From positions 3,720,001 through 3,784,000 of the forward strand of contig NC_015160.1 of the NCBI RefSeq assembly GCF_000190535.1: a stretch of DNA of 64,000 nt, read 5' to 3'. The DNA comes from Odoribacter splanchnicus DSM 20712. GTDB taxonomy: Bacteria > Bacteroidota > Bacteroidia > Bacteroidales > Marinifilaceae. The position numbers and the translations under genes were made by a program. How positions within the stretch are numbered: the first letter of the stretch is position 1; every line of letters starts with the position of its first letter. The notes below the pieces were generated by a model that was not told the origin of the DNA, ran no database searches, and saw only the letters and a program-made list of their open reading frames with translations. This document shows positions 18,436 through 25,775 of this stretch, piece by piece.

Positions 18436-21400
18436 TATCCTGATTCTGATTATTCTCTTTATTGGAAAGGGTAATCTTCACCCCTCCACCGGGGAAATCA
18501 AAATTTCCTAAAGAAACCCACCCTTGTTGCTTATTCCCCAATGCCTCATCCAATGAAAGGGCAATCTCTTCCTGCTCGTCACCATAATACACCGTATAGT
18601 GATTTATTACAGACGGCAACGAAGCACCCGGTATCGTCAAACTTTTATAGACAAACACCTGCACATCGTAATACCCCTTAGGCAATGTTGCTCGCCAGGT
18701 TGCTGTGGATTTTCCGTTACCACCACTAATAATCCTGGCTCCGCGGATGGAATCTCCCTGGAATCTTGTACCCAATACATCTTTCCAACAATTCGTATGT
18801 CCGCCTTGTAAGGTTCTATAGGAGTGTTTCGGAGGAAAATAATGCTGAATCATCGTTTTATTTGCATCCACCAATTCAAAATCCGCATCCGAGTCATCCA
18901 CCACATACTCATTGGCAGCCTCATTCGCCATAAACTCTTCCTCGGTTATAGTTTCCCAACAACTGCCTACATGCCAGTGGGATGCCACATCTTCAGAACA
19001 AGATTCTTCTTCAAAATCAATGACAAGCGGACGATTTGCAGACAAACCCATAAAGAAACCCATACCTTCGGCATACCCATCCAAAGAACGTACCACAGAA
19101 AAACGTTTGGCTTCACCAGCCTCAACAAATGCATTAAAATAGGTATTCTCTCTCCAACTACTGCATTCCACCCCAACAAGTCCTCCTTCTCTCCCGGCAT
19201 TATACACCATACCCTCCACTTTTTGCAAACCTTTCTCTTTAGAAACATATTTCTTAAAGCTGCGGCAACGGAAATAGTGGTTATGTCGGCTTAGCAACCA
19301 TTCCGACTGCGCACTATCCAAAGAGACATGCCAGCGTCTGTTCCATTTCGAAAGCAACGAATCCAGAATCACCTCCCCCACATGATTTACATACAGAGAA
19401 TCCAAAGCTTTCGCAAACTCATTCTCCGGCACATCCAATACCAATCGATTCCACAAATCCCTAATTTTAAAATTCAAGCGCACGGACTTGGTATAATCAT
19501 TTATCCCTGTATCCGATAGCAATTCCATCAAATTCCTATCGATAAAATAATCATATATCTCTACCATATCGTTAGAAATCACAGACCCGGAAAGCATTAT
19601 GGAATGCTTATTTACACTCGGCAGTTTTCTCCACATACACCCCATAAAAGGATATTTTTCACTGAACAGACACATACGCGGGATATTCCAAACCGTTTTT
19701 CCAGAAGCTCGCGACACGCGTCCCTGTCCTCCTCCCCATCCCCGTCCGTACAACCCTCCACTCCGGAAAGGATGACTGAGGCTACTGCCATGCACTCCGT
19801 TATCTGCAAATACAGTCCAATACAAAGAGTATACGGCAGCCTGAAACTCTTCTATCCCGTATAACCCTCGGCAGTATTCATCTGCATAGGCAGAATCGAA
19901 CAGACGTTCCCGCACAAATACCGCACCGGGTTCCACCATACCACCTGCATATCTCGCCGAAAAATCCGATGGAAGATAAGACACCGGACACTCCAGACAG
20001 TGCAAAAAAGGATAGGAAGAAGAATACCAAGAGGTTTTTATATAATTCTCATAATCATTGGTCAATGACCTCCAATAAGCAGAAAAGTCCTTAGCCTGAA
20101 TATTCTTGAACTTTTTCGCCCATTGCTTTCCCCAAGCAGACAGGCAACAACGCAGACTCAGCCCTCTATCTACCGGAACATCATAACTAGCACCATTTAT
20201 TCCATAAACCGTCAATGCCTGCAAAGGACGTTCCGATTCAAAAGAAATATCCTCACCATTACGCTTACCCAAGCCGGAAGCGACCACAATGTTCTGACGA
20301 GGAGAACTGACAGAAAGACTGAAGCGAGTAAAATCCCAAAGTGTAGAAAAAGGATCCACCGGATTCACCGGAGGAAGAGCCACCGGATACCATATACTGG
20401 AAGAGGTTAAAAGTAAAATGTCATCATCGACAAAAGCTCCTCGCCTTCCAGTCGGAAAAAAATGGTCACCACAAAAACTGTCCTCATAATCCTTTCGGTT
20501 CAAAAACAAGTCGCAAATCCGATCATCCAGAACTCCGGCATAATCCATATCCACTACGAGCGAATCTTTGCTTTCCAGACGGCAGTTTATTACACACACC
20601 TGCTCATCCCGCCAATAAGGCAATGTAACCTTCCCGCTAGAAACACGTGACAAATGCAGCCCCGGATTTAAGAACAACACCAGACTATCCAACGCTGTCT
20701 CTCCGGGATTATAGAGCACCATCCGACTCGAAGCAGTCAAATGTTTGCCAGACTGGCTCAAATGGATGACATGCGTTTTCACCCGGCTGGTTGTCGCATG
20801 CCAGTGACGTTCAAAAACAGAAACCCAACACTCTCGTTGATGGGCAGTCCGCCAATAACTATACTCAAGACTACATAGAAAAGACAAACCAATGACAAAA
20901 AAACAAAGCCCCCAAACACGGACCAATCGTCTACAAGATTGACTATTAGGCAAACGCCCCAGATGCCACAAACCCAACAACAACAAACCAATTCCTGCAA
21001 ATAAATAAATCAAACGATGCTGCAAATACCCCCACAGGTTTACATGACCCACCATATCAGAAAACAGATTAGGAACCCCCACTGAAAAATAATCAAATGT
21101 TCCATGCAAAATATAAGGCAACCAAAACACACCGAAAACAAACCATACTAAACTGACAAAAAGACCGAACACGCGCGAAAAAACAGCACCAAGACACGCA
21201 GCTAAGCCGGACACAAAGAAAAAACAAGGGACATTTAAAGTCAGAATATAAAAGAAATAAAGCGACAATGATAACGGAGCAGCATTGACTGAATTCACTA
21301 ATAGAATTACCACAAATACCTCCACCACATTCACCAAAAGGAAAAGAAGGAATATTCCCGTCAATGCCCCCCAATAATACACCGTGTTACTAAAGGGACG

Positions 21401-21688
21401 CACCATCACCCCGTCACGCAATCCCGACCGTATCAGACGTTGCGGAAACTCGGACATAATAACTATCAGGAAAAGCGATTGAACCACGCTAAAAAGATAT
21501 GCGTTCATCAAGGGCATGGAACAGGGAAGTGCTACCATTTTCCAGGCACTACTGCCTGCTCCATGTATATACATCTGATACGCAACTATTCCCACCAAAG
21601 ACAAGACTATAAAGAAACGAAACACCCAGCTGCGCATCTGCAATTTCATTTCATTCCGCATTATCAAGAAAAAAGTATGCGTATCCAT
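18392..21688 (-). CDS. ABC-2 permease / M1-like / golvesin-like fusion protein (first paralogue)
   Basis: A 1098-residue paralogue of the following gene with the same order: ABC-2-like membrane part (about residues 1-280), M1-like beta domain (LDSLVLFLNPGLHLSRV near 330), a middle region without HExxH, and a golvesin-like C-terminal domain starting at VVDDSDADFEL and ending IIADAVKFVRLE. Both proteins share the odd SEKYPFMG motif in the middle. The first ~40 and last ~20 codons are nearly identical in DNA between the two genes, while the middle is clearly diverged. This is the first gene of the operon: a consensus promoter lies at 21801-21831, giving a leader of about 105 bases. No fused ATPase is present; the ATPase at 6194-7114 is the likely partner. 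Confidence 0.8.
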   Translation of the reverse strand: MDTHTFFLIMRNEMKLQMRSWVFRFFIVLSLVGIVAYQMYIHGAGSSAWKMVALPCSMPLMNAYLFSVVQSLFLIVIMSEFPQRLIRSGLRDGVMVRPFSNTVYYWGALTGIFLLFLLVNVVEVFVVILLVNSVNAAPLSLSLYFFYILTLNVPCFFFVSGLAACLGAVFSRVFGLFVSLVWFVFGVFWLPYILHGTFDYFSVGVPNLFSDMVGHVNLWGYLQHRLIYLFAGIGLLLLGLWHLGRLPNSQSCRRLVRVWGLCFFVIGLSFLCSLEYSYWRTAHQRECWVSVFERHWHATTSRVKTHVIHLSQSGKHLTASSRMVLYNPGETALDSLVLFLNPGLHLSRVSSGKVTLPYWRDEQVCVINCRLESKDSLVVDMDYAGVLDDRICDLFLNRKDYEDSFCGDHFFPTGRRGAFVDDDILLLTSSSIWYPVALPPVNPVDPFSTLWDFTRFSLSVSSPRQNIVVASGLGKRNGEDISFESERPLQALTVYGINGASYDVPVDRGLSLRCCLSAWGKQWAKKFKNIQAKDFSAYWRSLTNDYENYIKTSWYSSSYPFLHCLECPVSYLPSDFSARYAGGMVEPGAVFVRERLFDSAYADEYCRGLYGIEEFQAAVYSLYWTVFADNGVHGSSLSHPFRSGGLYGRGWGGGQGRVSRASGKTVWNIPRMCLFSEKYPFMGCMWRKLPSVNKHSIMLSGSVISNDMVEIYDYFIDRNLMELLSDTGINDYTKSVRLNFKIRDLWNRLVLDVPENEFAKALDSLYVNHVGEVILDSLLSKWNRRWHVSLDSAQSEWLLSRHNHYFRCRSFKKYVSKEKGLQKVEGMVYNAGREGGLVGVECSSWRENTYFNAFVEAGEAKRFSVVRSLDGYAEGMGFFMGLSANRPLVIDFEEESCSEDVASHWHVGSCWETITEEEFMANEAANEYVVDDSDADFELVDANKTMIQHYFPPKHSYRTLQGGHTNCWKDVLGTRFQGDSIRGARIISGGNGKSTATWRATLPKGYYDVQVFVYKSLTIPGASLPSVINHYTVYYGDEQEEIALSLDEALGNKQQGWVSLGNFDFPGGGVKITLSNKENNQNQDIAIIADAVKFVRLE

Positions 21689-21800
21689 AGTATTCGATTT
21701 TAGATATATAACATCAACTTAAGAAAAACTCATTCGGCTTCAACATAAAACACTCAAGTGAACTGCAAATACCTTCCAAGTCAAAGATTACATCTTGCCA

Positions 21801-21831
21801 CAAATATAAAACTTATTCCCAAAAAAGCAAA
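21801..21831 (-). promoter_or_regulatory. Consensus Bacteroidetes promoter of the accessory operon
   Basis: On the minus strand a perfect -33 box TTTG (21828-21831) is followed after 19 bases by TATATTTG (21801-21808), matching the TAnnTTTG -7 consensus. It points into the first ~1100-residue gene, whose start is at 21688. Confidence 0.7.
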
Positions 21832-21899
21832 TCTTCAAAAAAACGAAGGGACTATGTGAAAAAGAGGCTGTATTTTGTCGGGAAAAATGCGAAAGTAGA

Positions 21900-21955
21900 T
21901 AATATTTGAACAGAAAAGGAAGATTTTTTTCTTTTATTTATTGTTCAAAATATTA
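21900..21955. repeat. Long imperfect inverted repeat upstream of the accessory operon promoter
   Basis: TAATATTTGAACA (21900-21912) pairs with TGTTCAAAATATTA (21942-21955, one extra A); inside it AGAAAAG can pair with CTTTT. It lies between the promoter and the left end of the IS1634-like element. It may be a terminator or protein site; no evidence separates these. Confidence 0.45.
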
Positions 21956-21966
21956 CTGATGTATAT

Positions 21967-23634
21967 CCTGACTTCGTCAATGCGTACCCCAAAACCCATC
22001 ATTAAACAATGGTGCGATCCGTTGATGACGTTTCATAAGCATTGTTCTTGTTATAGTTTGCTTACTTTGAGGTAAAGTCACCTGTATCGTGACTATAGTC
22101 TGTGCAAGCGCCAGCACTTTATCTACACTCATGTTTATATTGGATAGCTTCAGTAGTCTCTCTAGCTCTTTGTAGACTTTAAGTGCCACAAAGCAGATGC
22201 ACACGTGAGCTTCTATTCTCCTACGGGTAAAATGAAACATCGGCCTTATCTCTATTTTTGATTTTGATATCCGGAAAGCCCTCTCAACATGCCCGAGATT
22301 ATGGTATGCGGCGTATACCTCGCTAACAGGAATATCCGTGTTTGTAAGATACCCTTTAAGACCGTCCCATTTCTCGTCCGCTTCAAGCTTATCATAATTT
22401 ATGGAAACCTTTACGTCTCCTTCCATTTTTAAGAATTTGTTGTAACCACGCTTGTTAATGTTGTCTTTCGTAAGTGTTCCTCGGTTATAAGCCTTTTCCA
22501 AACGGCGTATTCCCTTTTCTCTGTTATAGGCGTCCTTGCGGGCACGGTCGTCGGTATATCCTACCAAGAGTCGCTGTCCGTTACCTTTGTCGTACTCTAT
22601 CATTTGACAATTGACCTTCGGCTGTGCAAGAATCCACTCCTGTATTTTCTTGCTTTCATTCTTTATCTTTGCGCCGATAATATATTTGTAGCCATTACTC
22701 TCAAGGTCCGCTATATTATTGCCGTTCATAAGCCCGGAGTCGGCTACGACAATAAAATCATCAAGACTGTACTTCCTGACAAATTCAGTCACGACAGGTA
22801 ACATTGTATGTCCTTCATATTTATTGCCCTCGTATATACAATATGCCAACGGGTAGCCTCCAATACTGACAAGCAGCCCTGGGATTATTTGCGGATTCTT
22901 GTGACGGCCTTCCTTGGAAAATCCGGTCTTACGCAAGTCGTCTTCATAATCGGCCTCAAAATAAAGGGTGGTTACATCATAAAAAAGAACGCCAATATGC
23001 CCATCTGGTATTTTACTGGTGTGCATAACGCTGATACCCTGGACAATTTCATGCTGATTGTCGCTAAGTTTGTCCAGATAGCGGTATATCTTTGACAAGC
23101 TGACATCTTCGTCAAAATGATTCTTCAGATATTCTACTGTGGCTGATTTGCTTACAGGATAAGCAAGACGTGCCTTGACAAGCTGCCGAAAAACAATGTC
23201 CTCAATTCGGTTAAAGCCAATATTATCAAATACACGATCGAGTATTAAATCAGCTCCGTTGATAGATATATTAGTGATACATGAAAGCATTTGTTCGGCA
23301 CTTAGCAGTTCAGTCTCACATTTCTTGCGTTCATCACCGAAAAGGTCCAGACGTGGATGGCGGCGTTCTTCCTCCCTGTCAATCCAGACACGAGCTTTGA
23401 CCAAAAGTCCATCGATCTCATCTGGACTTTTGGCGATGCCTATAGTTGCAAACTCCTTGTAAAAGCCGGAACTCTTTTCAGCGACAACAATGCTTACGGT
23501 ACCAGACCGATTCTTTTTACGCTTAATGAACATAGAAAAATACGTTGCGTACCCCATTTTTGGGGTACGAAAAGTATATATAATTATTTATCAAGCAATT
23601 ACAAAATCGATAATTTTATAGTGACGAAGTCAGG
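21967..23634 (-). mobile_element. IS1634-like insertion sequence
   Basis: A 1668-bp element bounded by perfect 13-bp inverted repeats: CCTGACTTCGTCA at 21967 and TGACGAAGTCAGG ending at 23634. The transposase stop codon TGA lies inside the left repeat. The element appears complete. Its right end abuts the remnant of a related element; no clear target duplication is visible. Confidence 0.88.
21977..23557 (-). CDS. IS1634-like (IS4 superfamily) transposase
   Basis: A 526-residue DDE transposase. Recognisable parts are the start with SMFIKRKKNRSGTVSIVV, the first catalytic Asp in VLFYDVTTLYFE, a second in IVVADSGLMNGNNI, and the C-terminal HNLGHVERAFRISKSKIEIRPMFH block carrying the catalytic Glu and the YREK-like signature. 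The length matches IS1634-type enzymes. The frame is intact from start to the stop within the terminal inverted repeat. The start at 23557 is an ATG close to the right end of the element. Confidence 0.9.
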   Translation of the reverse strand: MGYATYFSMFIKRKKNRSGTVSIVVAEKSSGFYKEFATIGIAKSPDEIDGLLVKARVWIDREEERRHPRLDLFGDERKKCETELLSAEQMLSCITNISINGADLILDRVFDNIGFNRIEDIVFRQLVKARLAYPVSKSATVEYLKNHFDEDVSLSKIYRYLDKLSDNQHEIVQGISVMHTSKIPDGHIGVLFYDVTTLYFEADYEDDLRKTGFSKEGRHKNPQIIPGLLVSIGGYPLAYCIYEGNKYEGHTMLPVVTEFVRKYSLDDFIVVADSGLMNGNNIADLESNGYKYIIGAKIKNESKKIQEWILAQPKVNCQMIEYDKGNGQRLLVGYTDDRARKDAYNREKGIRRLEKAYNRGTLTKDNINKRGYNKFLKMEGDVKVSINYDKLEADEKWDGLKGYLTNTDIPVSEVYAAYHNLGHVERAFRISKSKIEIRPMFHFTRRRIEAHVCICFVALKVYKELERLLKLSNINMSVDKVLALAQTIVTIQVTLPQSKQTITRTMLMKRHQRIAPLFNDGFWGTH

Positions 23635-24038
23635 AAAAAATGCTGATGGTAGTATACGGATTCTGTCTAACATACCAATACAAGATGTTTATGCTGCATA
23701 CCACAACCTTTGGCACGTAGAACGTGCCTTTCGTATAGCCAAATCAAAGATAGAGATACGCCCCATGTTTCATTTTACACGCAAACGCATCGAGGCTCAT
23801 ATATGCATCTGCTTTGTGGCTTTGAAAGTATACAAGGAATTGGAGCGTATGCTGAAAGTCTCAGAGATAAAGATGAGCGTAGACAAGGTGCTTGCATTGG
23901 CTAAGACAATCACAACCATACAAATCAAACTACCTCTGAACAAGGAGGTTTATACGCAAACCATGCTGATGGCAAGGCATCAGAAAATAGCTAAACTCTT
24001 TGACGAAGAATTTTGGGGTACGCAATGACGAAGTCAGG
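23635..24038 (+). pseudogene. 3' remnant of a second IS1634-like transposase, opposite orientation
   Basis: About 130 codons in the plus frame (stop TGA at 24026-24028) match the C-terminal part of the adjacent transposase, including YAAYHNLWHVERAFRIAKSK, with a scattering of substitutions, so it is a different family member. The remnant ends with the same 13-bp inverted repeat TGACGAAGTCAGG (24026-24038). It begins abruptly at the right end of the intact element. The longer open frame that starts at 23357 is a chimera with antisense IS DNA and is not a gene. Confidence 0.85.
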
Positions 24039-24060
24039 ATCTTAGCCATATCTTAGTCAG

Positions 24061-24108
24061 GGTATTTCCCCCGTTTTGGCTACCAAACCTTATTTGCGGG
24101 GGAATACC
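24061..24108. repeat. Nested inverted repeat next to the right 74-bp repeat
   Basis: GGTATTTCCCCCG (24061-24073) pairs with the complement in GCGGGGGAATACC (24096-24108), with one extra T, and a second small stem GTTTTGG/CCAAAC sits inside it (24073-24088). It fills part of the gap between the IS remnant and the 74-bp repeat. No such structure is at the left copy. Confidence 0.5.
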
Positions 24109-24118
24109 TAAAGATACA

Positions 24119-24192
24119 AAAAAGCCAACTAATTCGCAATATTTTATGTATGAATTAGTTGGCTAATTTTATAGTATTTACTGAATGTCCCT
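24119..24192. repeat. 74-bp direct repeat, right copy, with 13-bp stem-loop
   Basis: Same orientation as 1120-1193, with two mismatches (one in the loop, one just after the stem). Here no gene stops next to it; upstream on the minus strand the sequence diverges exactly after the shared GTCCCT. It looks like a displaced copy of the operon terminator or a recombination joint. Confidence 0.8.
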
Positions 24193-24241
24193 AAATAGAA
24201 AAAGGGATCGGGTACGGTATCATTCGTCTGACCGATGGAAT

Positions 24242-24284
24242 AAACCGCCGATTTGTCCAAAACTTCGGGCAAGTCAGCGGTTTT
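24242..24284 (-). terminator. Terminator after the susC-susD pair
   Basis: A 17-bp imperfect stem (AAACCGCCGATTTGTCC with GGGCAAGTCAGCGGTTT, allowing G-U pairs) around the loop AAAACTTCG. It lies about 30 bp beyond the susD stop. Confidence 0.6.
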
Positions 24285-24312
24285 CTCTATATTCTTGTGT
24301 AGTTGAGCGATA

Positions 24313-25743
24313 TTATTTTTCCCACCAGACTTTGGTGTTGATATCGTCAGGTCCTCCCAGCGATTTTACTGCGGCCTCGTAATTGGTTTTATTGGTTTGT
24401 TGGAGGGTGGCCGGATAGTTGAACCGTACGGGGACCATTTTGTTGTTATCCATGCCTGCTCCGGGTTTCATTTCCGGGAGACCTGTACGGCGGTATTCGA
24501 ACCAGGCCTGATAATCACAGAAGAAAGCGGCCAGATGTTTTTGAAGTAGTATCCGTTCGAGTGTCCCGTCGTATGTGGCTTTGGGGTTGTCGAAATAGTC
24601 TCCGGGGACTACCCCTCCCCATTGTTCGATTATCGCTTCTACGGCTTTCCGGTAGTGGGGGGCTGCCTGGTCTGTGATCAGTCCCCGCCAGGCCATTTCA
24701 GCTTTGATGAATTCAACTTCGGCATAAGTCATAAAAAGCACTTTCATCGGTGCCGTACCTAATGTTGCATTAATATTGGAAGCATTGTAATCGAATCGTT
24801 CGGTGGCAGCAAATCCGCTCGGATAACCTTTATAACCGATCTTCTCCTGGCTACCGTCGTTTTTGGTGGCTTCATCCATAAAAATAGGAAGACGCGGATC
24901 GTTCAACTCCACCAGTGTATTTACAAAAAAGGAAGCCATCGCTTTATTGGAACGAAAATCTTCGAGCCGGCTAATGGGTGAGTCGTACGGCGAGATACCG
25001 GATATCGGCAATAAAGCTCCGTCTGCATTGTTTTCAAATACCGGATACTTTACCGGATTTCCGATCATCTCCGCTAATTTGGCCAGACTGTTCATCTCCG
25101 AACGTTTCGAAAGCCTCAGTAAACTTCGCATGTGCAGCGAATTGGCGAATTTTCTCCATTTCCTGACATCCCCGTCGTATAATAAATCGGTAGAAGATAA
25201 ACTTTCGGATTCATCGAAAAGTGAATTTGCCGTTTCCAGATCACTTAATACCTGTTCGTAGACTTTTTGCTGGGTATCGAACTTCGGAGTTAAGATTCCT
25301 TCGTCTCCCCGGCAAGCTTCAGTCATCGGAACATCTCCGAAGCAGTCGGTCAGATTGGCATATACCCAGGCTCTCAAGGTCAAGGCTACCGCCTGATAAT
25401 TTTTACTTTCTGCACCGACGGCCAATTCATACATTTCTTTGATATTGGTCAGCTGGAGATAATAAGTATTCCAGGTAGAATTTCCGGCATTCTGTAAATC
25501 CGCATAACGATGTACTCCGCCGGTAGTACTGGTGGTGACCATAAACTGCATCAAATGATGGGTAAAACTATGGGCCCGGTTATAATTGAAATTGGCTAAA
25601 TCGTAAAGGGTGGGCGTCATCAGAGTCGAAGGGTCGATTTTTTCCAGTCGGTTGGGATCGGTATTGATCTCGTCGAAGTTTTGGGTACAAGCAGTCCATC
25701 CGGTTGCCAATAGCAATAGGCCTATTATTTTTTTTCGTAACAT
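24313..25743 (-). CDS. SusD/RagB-like outer-membrane lipoprotein (SusD-like family 2 type)
   Basis: A 476-residue lipoprotein with signal peptide and lipobox TGWTAC, then TQNFDEINTDPNRLEKIDPSTLMTP, the hallmark start of the starch-binding SusD-like group that pairs with ~1050-residue SusC proteins. Helical TPR-like parts follow (TNIKEMYELAVGAES, ALTLRAWVYANLTDCFGDVPM), and the C-terminal segment includes EFIKAEMAWRG and ILLQKHLAAFFCDYQAWFEYRRTG. It follows its susC with a 32-bp gap and is the last gene of a two-gene unit ending in the terminator at 24242. The ligand cannot be read from sequence; no enzyme gene is adjacent. Confidence 0.95.
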   Translation of the reverse strand: MLRKKIIGLLLLATGWTACTQNFDEINTDPNRLEKIDPSTLMTPTLYDLANFNYNRAHSFTHHLMQFMVTTSTTGGVHRYADLQNAGNSTWNTYYLQLTNIKEMYELAVGAESKNYQAVALTLRAWVYANLTDCFGDVPMTEACRGDEGILTPKFDTQQKVYEQVLSDLETANSLFDESESLSSTDLLYDGDVRKWRKFANSLHMRSLLRLSKRSEMNSLAKLAEMIGNPVKYPVFENNADGALLPISGISPYDSPISRLEDFRSNKAMASFFVNTLVELNDPRLPIFMDEATKNDGSQEKIGYKGYPSGFAATERFDYNASNINATLGTAPMKVLFMTYAEVEFIKAEMAWRGLITDQAAPHYRKAVEAIIEQWGGVVPGDYFDNPKATYDGTLERILLQKHLAAFFCDYQAWFEYRRTGLPEMKPGAGMDNNKMVPVRFNYPATLQQTNKTNYEAAVKSLGGPDDINTKVWWEK

Positions 25744-25775
25744 AAATCTATTTTTAAAATATTAACGAACGATGA

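Noticed and set aside
15041-21688. Calling the two fusion proteins active M1 aminopeptidases
   Set aside because: No HExxH motif with a downstream glutamate is present in either protein.
23357-24028. Open frame of 223 codons on the plus strand
   Set aside because: Its first part is antisense to the intact IS1634-like transposase; only the part after 23635 is real transposase sequence, so it is a chimera at the IS joint and not a gene.
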